This document shows positions 45,556-57,430 of a stretch of 64,000 nucleotides of DNA, one piece after another. Numbering within the stretch: the stretch's first letter is position 1; every line of letters begins with the position of its first letter. The notes beneath the pieces were generated by a model. The model was given only the letters and a program-made list of their open reading frames with translations. It was not told the DNA's origin and did not search any database. The translations under genes were made by a program, and so were the position numbers. The DNA lies in the NCBI RefSeq assembly GCF_034190915.1, contig NW_026947490.1, positions 70,049,494-70,113,493 of the forward strand, given 5' to 3'. This DNA is from Cavia porcellus. Lineage: Eukaryota > Chordata > Mammalia > Rodentia > Caviidae.

Positions 45556-47747
45556 CTGAGCATTTCCTCATCAAATTTTTAAAAGTTAAAATTGATGGCA
45601 ATTTAAAACTAATTTTTTTCAGTCCTAAGGAGGCTTTTTTAAAGTATAAAACTTACACTAAACAGATTTTCACCTAGAAAATGCTGAGATTGGTAATAAT
45701 TCTTTTGAAAGGAAGATATAATGTTATTTATGAGTATTTTTTCATCCTGATTTCATCCAAAAAATAAAGGTACGGGATCTGAAGCCCTATAAATGCCCCC
45801 TTGATTAAGTTTTCAATTTTCTACAGAAACCATGAGATAGAGGGGTGGGGGTAGAGCTATGCTCTGAAGGTTGGAGGGGACATCAATAACTTCAGCAATG
45901 AACATGGACTAATAATCTTTTGGAGAAACTCATTTATAAACTGTTTAATAGGCTAAAGTGTCTACTAATGCATGAAGGCTTTCCATAGGAAAAAAACAGA
46001 CTAATTCATGGGAAACCTCTAGAAATGTCCTCTCCTACCCCTACATTTCAGCTGTCTCAGATGAGAGCCTTGGGTGAGGGATTCTGTCCAATTGAGCCAA
46101 GCAGACAATCTTGAGATGCCATGATTTTGGCCTAGAAGACTCTGGACCCTGTGCTATGCTATCCCTATCTCACACACCCAGCAGCAGTGGCAGGGAGTAC
46201 TGGGAGCCTTAGGAGGCTTTTTTAAAAAAAATCGGGTACATTGTGGCTTTCTTGTAGCATTGTTCCAAGGCTTGTCCATCTCTAGTCTTTGAATGAGGGA
46301 GAGTGACATGGCATGTCTTCTATTTATGGAATCCAGCAGTCTGTGATTTCTCCTCATCAGAGGATGCTCAGCACCTTGCTGTCTTGGAAAGCCCAGCATG
46401 TAACAGCCTGTGATCCCTGCCCTAGGAGGCTCTGTGAGGCTTCCTGAGTTGCTTTGAGCTGCTTTTGGTAGAATGGGCAAGAAGTATTTCTCTCTCTGTT
46501 TCTTACAGCAAATTTTCAAGTACCCAGATGGCCTAATTTCTGAAGATGATTTATAAAGAGAGCATCTAATAAAACATGCTTTTTATGATAGACAAATCAG
46601 ACTAGGCCAAAATCCATACAAATATGAAATATCTACTCTTCTTCCTAACAATGATACATCTTGAAAGTTAGGAAAGAGAAATCTTAGGCTCAGAACTCAG
46701 AAAGAAAGTTATGAATCTAGGAGGCAGTTACTAGCTCTGACTTGCAGAATATGAGAAATGAGAGCATTATGCAGGTTATCATGCATGACAGCAGTCATGG
46801 CTCGGCAAGCCCCACAGATGTTCAGGGTTTTCACTGCTAGAAAGAGACTGTCATTTCTTTCATCTTCTAATTTTTCATATGACATATGACAAAATATCTC
46901 TTAAATCTGGTCAAAGTGACCTTTATACAATTAGTATTTGGAACCAAAAAGATTTAAAATTTAAGAAATGAATACAGAGTCATTACCAGGGAAAAGCTGG
47001 ATAAATGATTTATTCTGGCCGAAAAAGTATCTAGGAAATAATAACAGGAATTGTTCAGTACAGGTTTTGTTTTCCTATTTAAAACATGCAGCACATTGTG
47101 GGATGTTTTCTCCCAGTGGTCATCATGTATTACTTGCATGAACAATTACTCAAGGGCCTGTGGACCTAGAAGAAATCTGAGGAGACTCTTAAAGAGTGGT
47201 CAAGTGATAAAAATGGGACTTGTGGGGGAAATTATGAGGCCAGTATTGTCATTTTAAAAATATGTTATATAATTTAAGTACTTCAAAGATTCCTCATTTT
47301 CACACATACATTCATTTAGTGGAATCTGTAAATGTTATTTTGATAGGTACTGATAAGCTAACTACAAAGTTAATGGAAACTTCACTTTGAAGTCTATGCC
47401 AGCCTGTTACTAACAATTTATATCAACAAATCTGGGAGAGAGACAAGTACTGAAGATGTGAATTGTATTTGGAATGCCAAAAGCTGAGATTAAAATGGTG
47501 GTACCTAGAGCCCAGGGAGAGTGAGAAAACAGGGCTGGGTGAATATCAATCGATGGGTAACAGATTGGAGTGAGCGTGTGGGATGCTTTTACACAGAAGG
47601 GTGACTGCGGGTAGTGGTGATGCAGTACACATTTCAAAAAGCTGTAAGAAAAGAGTCTGAAAGTTTTTGGCATAAAGAAATGATAAACATTTGAGAAGAT
47701 GGATATGTTTAGCTTGATTTAAACATCATATAATGCAACATTATATA
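45556..47747. other. Non-coding, nothing recognised
   Basis: The 121-codon minus ORF at 46154-46519 has no motif. No RNA gene seen. Confidence 0.5.
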
Positions 47748-47854
47748 TGGGAGACTGAGGCAGGAGATCATTACAAGTTCGAGGCCAACCTGGGCTACAT
47801 AGTAAGACCCTGTCTACAGGAAAAAATTAGCAACAACAACAACAAAAACAAAAC
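47748..47854 (+). repeat. B1 SINE, sense, 5'-truncated
   Basis: 'gggagactgaggcaggagatcattacaagttcgaggccaacctgggctacatagtaagaccctgtct' with an A-rich, CAA-repeat tail. Confidence 0.9.
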
Positions 47855-49965
47855 TTTACATATGTATACATGCAGATGATAAATCATTGATATGCAATGA
47901 GTTAAAATAAATTTTAAAAAAGGATTTTGGGGAATTTGATCTGCATTGTTGGTGAGATTCTATTTTTCTGTTTAACTATTGCTTAAAAGGAGAACAGTTT
48001 TTATCATGTTCTTTTGCTTTAGATACATTTCAGTCATACATGTGTTAACCAGCAAAGAGTGTATCTTCCTTCTGCTTCTGGAGATACCTGCACATAGGTG
48101 ACTTGCACCTGGGGAAGCACACGTAATGCACCCTGTTCGCTGGCGTCGTCACCACCACCAGGGGCAGCTCCTGATGTCTTTTGGTGGGAAGAAGCCTGAG
48201 AAGAAACCAGCTCTGTAACTTCTCAGAAATAAGGTGGCTTCTTCCAATTTCTGACCTATTTGTGAGGAAAACGGAGTGTGATATTTAGTTCTAAGAAAAA
48301 AATATAAGAAACGTGACCCAAACCCTAAGGGAACATTCAGTGTTCTCTTTGCCAGAAAAACTTGGAACTAAAATTGAGAAGACAGAAGTCATAAAATGGA
48401 AGAGTTATTTCCATTCTCTGTCTTCATTTCAGTGTATATTTTGCTTTTGCTTTTGCTTTATCTTCCAGTTTAGGGTACCACATCTAGATCAAAGGACATG
48501 CCTTCAGGAGCAAACCCTGCAGATTGTTTGGCCAGTTTCTCTGAGTTTTTGAACTTCTGAGGGAACTTTAAAAAATATTTATTATTAATGCTGAGCTCTT
48601 TGCAGCTTTGATATTAGCATTCTTCTCTACAATCTGCTTTTCTCTGTGTTGGCTTCATTCTCCATTAGAATCTCTCATTGAAACATCTAGCTTAGACAAT
48701 TCTTAGAGTTCAAAATATGAGAGAACAACAAGAAACAGACAAACTTTCTTTCCTTTACAAGATTTTAGAAAGACCTCTCCCTGGCCCAGTTTGTGTCATT
48801 GTTTCTCCCTAAACCAGCTCCTGTTCACATTAGATGGCAGCCAAGGCCAAAGGCCTTAGAATAACTCCTGCAAAACTAAGGTTATCTGTGCTGAAATGTT
48901 TCTGAAAATAGCACCCTCAGGACTGTAGGTATCTGACTATGGGCGCCTCCCATTTTGTCTCTCACTGGTGTGGGATCTGCTGCCTCCAGAATCTCACCTC
49001 CTAAGCTTAACTGTGGGCAATCATCAGGGTGCTTTTGTGTGTGCAGCTGAATAAAAGGAAGAGACTGACTCCCCAACTTCCCTGTTTCTAACTGTACTAA
49101 ATCTGGAGAATTTTTGAGCACTCCCTGCCTTAGTGGGTGGTCATTATTTTAGGGTGCTATTAGCCAGATGAGAATTCACCCACTAGACTGGAGTCTTCAT
49201 GAGGGAGGATAGAGGTTAACTTTATTCATAATACCCCCCAAATTTAGCTTGGTATGTGGAATAACCTCAGTGTCTTCAGTGTATGATATAGATGCTATTC
49301 TGTTTTGATTTTGCCTCAGTAGATTTATTCATTTGATACTTTTTATTGTTCCCATGAGAAGATAATGTTGAGTAACACAGATATGCCACCTAGTCTTATT
49401 GGTTCTGACTTTTATTTAGTTGTAGCTGTGTTGCTCAGGTTCATTGTGGTTGACTGATTAAATATGCTTTAGGCATAAATTAGAGATTTAAAATGCAATC
49501 ATATAGCAGTAATGTAGGTTTGAGGAAGAATTATTATTTTGAGCAGAGAAATTGAACCATAAAGAATTAAGACAGGCCTTTCTAAACAAAGTGATACATT
49601 AGTTATAGCCAGTCTCTCTATAACACACTTCTACTGTTTGGATTGCCTGAGTGTACAAAGGGATGATGCAAACCAAAAATGAGGTGAAGAACTTTTTTGA
49701 TCTGATGTGTTTTAATTCTTTTTAAATTTAAGTCCCTGATATTGAGAAAGGAGTGGACTGTAATAGATTTGGGTACAATAATGTTCTAAAAGAAGAACTG
49801 GATAAGTTTACTTGACAATCATATTCATTTTGGTAACTTGTACATTTAAATATTCAGACGCAAATCATATAGGAATGTAATTAATATTAATCACATTAAA
49901 ATTTCTATGCAAATGAATAGCTCAGAAATGTAGATCTTACTAGACTAAGTGGGCTGTGATATTGC
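47855..49965. other. Non-coding, nothing recognised
   Basis: No coding motif or named repeat. Confidence 0.5.
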
Positions 49966-50332
49966 ATTAGTTTTCCATTACTGCATAATAAATCACAATA
50001 AACTGAGCAGATTAAATCACCAGTGATTCATATCAGTTTCTATAGGACACAAGTCTAGGTGTGAATGTTGATTCTGGGCTCTGGTTCTTACTTAGTGGAA
50101 TCAACATGCTGACCAGGAATGAAATTCTTGCCTGGGTGCAGTGTCAGCCTAAAAGGTGGTCCATTGTCAATAGAATTCATTTCCTTAGGCGGGTGCAATG
50201 GAGGCTCTGGGGCTTTCCCCTAGCTTTCAATCAAGGGTATTTCTCAGAGCCTGGAGTCTGCATACAGGTAGCCTCATTAGGGAGGTTTGGTTGCTGTTTT
50301 GATGCCATCCTACACATTTCCCTCTAGCTTCC
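49966..50332 (-). mobile_element. Probable antisense MLT1/MaLR-like LTR
   Basis: 'gcattagttttccattactgcataataaatcacaataaactgagcag...tctataggacacaagtct...gcaatggaggctctgggg' has the layout of an antisense MaLR-type LTR. Diverged, ends uncertain. Confidence 0.45.
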
Positions 50333-50718
50333 TTCTCTTGAGAGAATTGATTTATCAGGGCTCAGAGGAACAGGTCAAATCTATCTAGAGTCTCCTTATC
50401 TCAACATTATTGATTTTGGAACTGAATTACATCTGCAAAATGTCTTCCCTCAGTTATTTTATTATCACTTCTAAAATTCTTTTTAATTATGGTAGTTGTT
50501 TCAAAGGACACTGAGACTATTTCCCTAAGTATATATGTGTGACATGACCTGCTTCAGGGAGGGGTAAAGCTGAAATAAAATGATGATAGAGCCAGACATG
50601 TTTTCTGAAATATTGTGAATTTACTTAAGACTAGAATAGGACTAGATCAGAGAGGCATAATGGAATATAAAGAAATGTTCTTCAGCTCAGGTTAAACCAG
50701 TGCATTCTATAGCTCCTC

Positions 50719-51725
50719 ATTTTTTTTTTTTTTTTTTTTTTTGGATTTGGTAAATTTTTGACACAATTTATGCCTCATAAAATTCATCCACATAAAGTGT
50801 GCAAGTCACTGCTTTTGAAACGGAGATGTTTTCCATACCATAGAATGTACTGTTTCAATGAGAGGAAATAAGTTCTGAATACATTCAAAACCATTACCAT
50901 TGCCACTATCTTACACCAGAACACATTCATCACTACCAGGAAAAACCAACTCCGATGGCATTCATTCTGCTTTCTCCCTTTCTTTGGCTTCTGGAAACCA
51001 CTGATTGATGACTTTGTGGAATATTGTATTTCATGTCATCCCTTCTTATGACATAATAGTATTCCACTGTAAAGAGACATCACATTGTGCTTATTTGTTC
51101 AACAGCTGATGGACATTTGGGTTGTTACCACCTTCGCTTTTATGAAATAATGGTGCTGTGAACATTCGGATAAAAATGCTTGTGTGGATACATTATTCCC
51201 CGGTTCTTTGGCTGTGTTTTGGGAGTGAGGTTGCTAGATCCTACGATAAGTAACCCTATTTAACAATTTAAGAAATGGCCGAACTGTTTCCCAAGATTGC
51301 TGACCCATTTTTACAATCCCACTAAGAATGTGCCAGCTCCAATAATCCTTGCTAACACCTCTGTTTTGTCTGTTACCTCTGTTTTAGCCGTCCAGTGAGT
51401 ATGATTGTGCCTGCTCCTTATTTTCTAATTTGTATTTCCCTCGCTGGTGCTGAACACCTTTCATGTGCTAATTGACTATTGTGGATCTCCTTTGGAGAAA
51501 TCCGTTGCCTGCCTTTAGTTGAATTGCCTTTTTATTGTTGAGTTCTAAGAATTCTTTATGCATTCTGGATGTGTTTTGCAAATATTTTCATCCAGCCTCT
51601 GGGCTGTCTTGCTTGAAGCAAAAAATTTTAAGTTTTGATGAAGTCCATCTCACTTTAATTGTTTGCACTTTTGGTGTCCCATCTCAGTGTCTTTTGCCAA
51701 ATCCTGGGTAGTTTACTTCCATGAT
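50719..51725 (-). mobile_element. Ancient L1M 3' end, antisense
   Basis: A T-run (50719-50742), then 'gacacaatttatgcctcataaaattcatccacataaagtgtgcaa', 'cagctgatggacatttgggttgttaccacc', 'gttgagttctaagaattctttatgcattctgga', and 'aattttaagttttgatgaagtccatctcact'. This is the antisense order of L1MA/ME 3' UTR and ORF2 end. Confidence 0.8.
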
Positions 51726-52039
51726 ATTTGCATAACAATGAACTTAACATGAAGAAGTGAATGAGGATATGCAGCAAGTGAATTCTGAGATGTTTGCATC
51801 TGACAAACCGAGGGAGACTCAGTTCCTGCAGGAAGGCAATCCTTTTTTAAAAATTTTTTTTAGTTATTGATTTTTGGAAGGCATTTCTTTGGGAAGGGTT
51901 CGCCACGCTGAGAAATTTTGCACACCTGTGTCCATCCAGCGTGTACCTTGCACCGCCTGCCTATCAGGTGCTGTGATAGGTGGGGACAACTTGCACTGCG
52001 GACCTTCCCTTGAGCTGGACGTGAGAGGCACGAAAGACT
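51726..52039. other. Non-coding flank of CpG block
   Basis: Nothing recognised. Confidence 0.4.
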
Positions 52040-53260
52040 GGGACTAGAACTTCGGAGAGCAACGGTGACCAGGCTTGGAGAGGGTGGGGCGGAGCTGCGA
52101 ACAGCTGTCGGGTTTTGTCTGCACTGGGCATGCGGGAAAAGCCAGAGAAACTGACTTGTGAGCAGAGACCTGAACAGCCTGTAGCTGTGCTGAGGTTCTG
52201 GACGGGGTAAGGGGCTGCAGCAACACTGCATGGGGCGCGCACTCAGGGCGCCCAAGGAGGGGCCTGGAGGCCGCTGGGGGTCGGGGCCGAGGACAGGTGG
52301 GTCCTGCAGGTGTCCCAGCCTTGATGCGAAGTCCTTGTCAGCGCGCCCCGGTTCTTTGTCCCAGGCGGTCTCCGCGTCCCAGCTTTCCCTTAGCTCTGGG
52401 GTTTTGCACCGCACGCATCAGGTTGCTCTGCAGGCAGCTGTTGAAGGAAGGCGCCGGCCGCAGCACCCAGACCCCGGCCGGGTCCCCCTCCGCGTCCTCG
52501 TCGCGCGGCTCCTCCTGCTGCGGCGCTCGTCCTCCCCGCCCCATCCCCGCAGGCCCCGCCCCGGCCGCCCAGCTCAGTCGCCTTCGCGCCAGTTCTGGTC
52601 CCCCGGGAAACCCCAGCTGGTCGGTCAGGTCTGCAACTCTGGCTTTTGCTCGGGCGGAGGCGCGGCCTCCCTAGGCTCCACCTACTGCCGCGGACTCCTC
52701 TCCACCCCGCGTGGCCCGGCCGGGTCTGCCCTGCACTGCCCCAGAGTGAGCAGAGGAGCGCAGAGGCCACAGGTGAGCGGCGCTGGGCTCAGGACGTGGG
52801 GAGCCGGGACGGCGTCTCCCTGCGCGGGTGCGGGGCGCAGGGTCCGGGCGGCCCTCTCGTCTGTCCACTCGCGACCCCGAAAGCGCGGGACCTGGACGCG
52901 AGGGCAGTGCAGCGCGGCTCCTTCTTGGGAGCTTCCCGCGCTCGCGCGTTCCTGGGGTGAGGACGGCTGGGCTTGCGGCCGGGGGCGCGAGCTCTGGGGC
53001 AGCACCGGCCAGCTACCCGGAGCCTGGCTGCTGCTCGGCACCGCGGGGTCTCGGGCGGGACCCGAACGCCGAGCCCGGGCGGCTGCGGTTCCAGCGCAGC
53101 TGCACGAGGAGCTCTGGTCCGGTTCGGGGAGCACAGACACCTGTGGGCCCCGCCGGGGGAGCTGGCGGTCTTCCAGCCTGGGATGCTTATCAAGAGGTTT
53201 GCCAGGCACACTAATGAACTTCCGCGGACTTCGGGGACTAAAAGGTAGAGACCTAACTAT
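52040..53260 (+). promoter_or_regulatory. CpG-island-like promoter candidate with 5' splice site
   Basis: About 1.2 kb of very GC- and CpG-rich DNA. GC boxes of Sp1 type ('ccccgcccc' at 52537, 'ccccgcccc' at 52555) precede 'ggccgcccagctcagtcgcc'. About 200 bp further a strong donor 'gccacag/gtgagcgg' lies at 52771. That arrangement fits a TATA-less promoter with a non-coding first exon on the + strand, ending near 52771, for a gene whose other exons lie outside the window or are not recognisable. ORFs of up to 361 codons are open on both strands and run through the donor, so none is called. The gene is not identified. Confidence 0.55.
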
Positions 53261-53944
53261 CATTTATAGCAGCTTTTACACCGAATTTTTGCTTTGTTTC
53301 TGTGGTAGAGATTAAGAATTGTTCTCTTCTAAAACTTGAAATAGAACCAAGCAAAAAATATACGTGAATCTCCTGTAACACATGAATTTTGACCCTTGCT
53401 AACATCCTGCTGCATGACCATTGACATCTGTACGGATTAGAGGATGCGTAGGCAGAACTTGTCTTCGCCCTGACGCGGTCCTGTGTTTAGGGGCTTCATG
53501 CCAACTCCCCCAAATGAAAGGAAATTCATCACTGCGAGTCTCTGGATTATTGGAGTGGATTCCTCTCCTGCCCCTAATGGAGATCTCTAATTTTAAAAAT
53601 TTCACCTAAAAACATTCCAATTGTTTCCAAGCAATTCGTACCAAAATAAAATGATTTTGCAAATGGGTTTAAATGGATTAGAAAATCTCACGCTGGATAA
53701 AGGAATGTAGGGTGGGCACAGCACGTGTGTGAGTGCAGAGCTGGATGTTATGGATGCTTTCTGTGCGCGGAGCGTTTACCTCCCACGCTGCTCTTCGCTT
53801 GGCGGGTTTGTGACTGAGGTGTGCGGACCTGCAGGCTCAACCCAGTTTGTGTTAAGAGCACGGGGAGGGGGCGGGGATGCGGGCAGGGGCCTGGGGGCTT
53901 GCTTTGCTGCAGACTTAGTTTCAGGATCTGCTGTTCTGCTTCTG
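53261..53944. other. Non-coding, nothing recognised
   Basis: Composition falls back to AT-rich after 53260. Confidence 0.45.
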
Positions 53945-54075
53945 TGGGCTCTTGGACAGTTTCTTAACTTTTTTTCTGTCTGTACACTGGGGATGGTGGT
54001 AGTGTAATGCTTATCTCATAGTTTTTACGTTGTTGTCACACAGTTCTAGAAGTAATGCTTCTAAAGTGTCTTCAA
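53945..54075 (+). repeat. MIR SINE, sense
   Basis: 'gggctcttggacagtttcttaactttttttctgtctgtacactggggatggtggtagtgtaatgcttatctcatag' follows the MIR core. Confidence 0.65.
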
Positions 54076-55867
54076 TAAATCAAATATTTGTTAGCTTGAA
54101 ATATGCAAAATATGCATGCACACAAACCCCAAAACCAAAAGCAGAAATCTAACATCCAAATACCAAAATGAAAAATTTGTCGATGCGTAATCAAATTTTG
54201 TGTCTCTATGCTAATTTCATTTGTATACCTGAAAGTTTTTCCTTTGTGCCACAATGTGATCATATAAACACCCTCAGATTATCTGCATACTGTTATTTTA
54301 TTCTTTTTATGAAACTTCCTAGAACAAATATTTAGTAGATTAACTACAGCTCAATGAGCCTAGTGTTTTTCTACTCACTGTGAGGAAAGATTCCACCTTC
54401 TGGTGGGGTTTGCAACTTACTAACATTCACATTTTAATAGTCTTACAATCTGGCTCTGTAGAATACCATTCTTTATGAAAGAAAAGTCAGTGGATCAGAG
54501 AGCATATTAAAGTGGCATGGCATCAACTCCAAAGAACCAGTGGATAAGTATTACTTGGTTTAGGCTCTTGACAGACAATAAATGAAAACTTATCCAGTTA
54601 CATTAAAGTTTGTTCAACAAAGCAATATGAGAACACAGAGCAAGAACAAGTCCAAACTGGCAAAAAGTGTAGGTGAGGTAATTTAAGAGTTCTTTTTTTC
54701 CTTTATTGCAAAAATTTCAAAGTGCTTTTACTATGTAGGCAGAAAGTCAATTCCTTTTACATTATTTGATTGGAACTGATGATTCTCTTAGGAACAAATA
54801 ATTCTAATGACACTGGCCTTAAAGTTAATCTCAGTTATTTTTAATTTAAAAAAGTTGAATATTTGATTTCACAGAGTGACTTCTTATGACTTATCTTGCA
54901 TCTTTAAAGGCAAACTTGTTTATGTCCAAACATTTGTGATTTCTAGAAGACTAGCTATGAGGCAAGTTCTATCATATAAATATCTTAGTAACTTCTATTC
55001 AGGGAATCCAGTCTTCATTAGAATACTTTAAAAAATTACAATTTAAATGTCATAAACATGCCCACTCATACACAATACCAAAAAAACAAAATCAGAACCT
55101 AACCTTCAATATTAAACTGAAAATGTGTCAAATGGAATTGAATGGAATTAGAATAGAGTGTTATTAATTTACATGTAATCACAACTCATCGTAAGTAGGA
55201 TAGTCTCTTTGAAGTAGGATATTCTCTTTGGCTTACTATGAAATGATTTAAAAATAGGAAGATTAGAGGCACATCTCTGGTGGAAAAATGAAGGCATGTG
55301 AGAACAAAAACTGTCAGTAATCAAATTCTGTGTTCTGAATAATTTAACTAAAGAGAGAAGAGATTCATGTGGTGTCACAATTCAGGTGACAAATTTGGCA
55401 GTGCTGCTTGCAGTGAGTGGACAGTTACAAATAATCACTATTGCCATGCCTCTGGGTGGCCTGTGATTCGCTATGGTGGGAACAAGGCCCAGAGCAGAAA
55501 CTAAGAAGCCAGCCTAACCACAGTTGAGTCACATGATTGGACTCATGTGGGAAGGTTTTGATAAATATTCACTCACATTCATTTTCTAGCCTCTGGTTCC
55601 ACTGTGGACATTTTTAATATTAAAACCAATCTTGAAACTCTTGTGGGTAAATCACAGGAAATGGATACATGTTTTCACTTTGTATTTATGATCTTTGGAT
55701 ATAGAATATTTTTTCAGCATGCAATATTAACTCTTTAACTTGATTCATGATCATTTTTATGAGACAAAATTGAAATGTTTATTTCTGACATGTGATTCAG
55801 TCTCATATGAAGAAAATTAACCTGCATGCTGAGTTCCCCATTTTTCTCCAGAGACTCATGGTTAAAG
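54076..55867. other. Non-coding, nothing recognised
   Basis: AT-rich, no coding motif. Confidence 0.5.
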
Positions 55868-56030
55868 TCACACTGTGATGAGACTGTCCAGTCGTGAATT
55901 CTGGCCCTATCACTTATCAGTGGTTTGCACTTGCGCAAGTTCTCTGATGCGGTTATACTGCCTGAGTTGCTGTGGGGAGTAGATGAGTTCACACACATAC
56001 AGCTCTTAGAAGAACACTGGCTTGCTCGGG
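55868..56030 (+). repeat. MIR SINE, sense
   Basis: 'ccagtcgtgaattctggccctatcacttatcagtggtttgcacttgcgcaagttctctgatgcgg...tgtggggagtagatgagttcacacacatacagctcttagaagaacactgg'. Confidence 0.65.
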
Positions 56031-56109
56031 GGATATGTTTAACACATGTCTGCTGTTATTTCACACTGGGAAGTCAGTGAGTGGTTTAAGCTGATGCGTC
56101 CCTTTTGTT

Positions 56110-56247
56110 TTTTCCTTTGAATCTTTAAAAAAATTTATTTTTTATTTTTTATTTTTAGCGGTACCAGGGATCAAACTCAGACCTCGTGCTTGCCAGGCAG
56201 GCGCTTATGCCACTGAGCTAAATCCCCAGCCTTTTCCTTTGAATCTT
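56110..56247 (-). repeat. ID SINE, antisense, with 16-bp TSD
   Basis: 'agcggtaccagggatcaaactcagacctcgtgcttgccaggcaggcgcttatgccactgagctaaatccccagc' sits between copies of 'ttttcctttgaatctt' (56110-56125 and 56232-56247). Near-consensus, so fairly young. Confidence 0.93.
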
Positions 56248-56636
56248 GGATCCTAAATGTAACTAGTAATTAAGGAAGGCCATATATATGAACCCATGTT
56301 TACTTCATGGATTTTATATTTTTGCTTGCGAGAGAATTTGTTTCCGGAATTAATGACCTATTTTAAGATTCTCAGAAAGTAAGACAGTACTTTGCACAGC
56401 ACTGCTCAGGATATGGAGTGATGCCACAGCTCTGGGCAGGGGTGGCACCTTGGCCCGCCTGCTGTAATCCACTCTCCCTGCTCAGCTGTGCACAGGTCAC
56501 TTGGGACCCCTGCAAGAGACTTTTCTGTGTTGGAGTGCTTTGGAATTTATTGTGAAAAGCAGGAACCATTTGTTGTGTATCAAAAGACCCTTAACATGAT
56601 TGCTTATTAATTCTATGCATGAGTTTCCTTTGTATT

Positions 56637-56648
56637 CATAGAATTTTA
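56637..56648. repeat. TSD of L1-derived insertion (left)
   Basis: 'catagaatttta', repeated exactly at 57419-57430. Confidence 0.75.
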
Positions 56649-57418
56649 TTTTCATTTCAGTTATTTATTTTTTTGGTAGTGGGGATCAAATTCATGACCT
56701 CGTGTTTGCTAGGCAAGCACTTACGCCACTGAGCTAAATCCCTGGCTATTTTTTTTTTTATTTTAAAGAGAATAAAACCAAGCAAAATAAAACAGAATGA
56801 AGCCAATCAAAGCTAACACAGTGTAAGTGATGCGGGATTTCAAAACAAAATAATAGGGAATCAACAATGGCTACCATAATATATCTTGTTATCTTTGAAA
56901 TAGCTGCCCATTCATCAGATATAAAAAACCAAATAAGACAAAAGAGAATAAAACCAAACCAAATTAAACAATGAAAATGATATATGCCTTTATAACAAGA
57001 TAAAAGGGAATTAACAATACCTAGCACCTTCAGGAGCAGATGCTATCTTGAGTTTTGTTACCATTTAAATGGATTATCAGACTTCCAGTTTTAGGCCTGT
57101 AAAGTCAATGAAGCACTCAACACCATAAACATTAAGTTGTATTTTACTTCAGTAGCTATCATCTCAGCCTGTGTTTCTCCAGAACGGCCAGGTGCTTATG
57201 GTGGGGAGGAGGTATGAGATCTTGGCTTTTTGTTTCCCTGCCCATGTGCTGGAAGGGGCTGGCATCTTGTTTTCCTCTGTGGCCCACACCTGGCACTAAC
57301 TCACAGGAAGTGGCTGGCTTCTTGTTCTCCTCCCCACAACCCTTGAATGGTGCTGTCTCCCAAGAAGTGGCTGGCTTCCTGTTCTCCTCCCTGCGGCCCA
57401 CAAAGAATTTCACCTATA
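56649..57418 (-). mobile_element. Short L1-derived insertion with internal repeats
   Basis: Between 12-bp TSDs. Read on the minus strand: a GC-richer part with about three imperfect units of 'gggaggagaacaagaagccagcc' type (57220-57415), then L1 3'-UTR sequence. The part 'aagatatattatggtagcca' (rc of 56865-56885) matches the 3' UTR of the L1 at 25280 ('aagatacattatggtagct'). The last 3'-UTR segment is itself tandemly duplicated (56757-56900 and 56940-57030). An ID SINE (56665-56745) lies in its tail. Confidence 0.6.
56665..56745 (-). repeat. ID SINE, antisense
   Basis: 'ttggtagtggggatcaaattcatgacctcgtgtttgctaggcaagcacttacgccactgagctaaatccctggc'. Confidence 0.85.
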
Positions 57419-57430
57419 CATAGAATTTTA

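Noticed and set aside
46154..46519. 121-codon minus ORF
   Set aside because: No domain or homology I can recognise, and no splice or promoter signal.
52230..53315. 361-codon + strand ORF in the GC-rich block
   Set aside because: Several long ORFs are open on both strands at once, as expected in CpG-rich DNA. It runs through a strong splice donor and has low-complexity Arg/Pro/Gly/Ser content with no domain.
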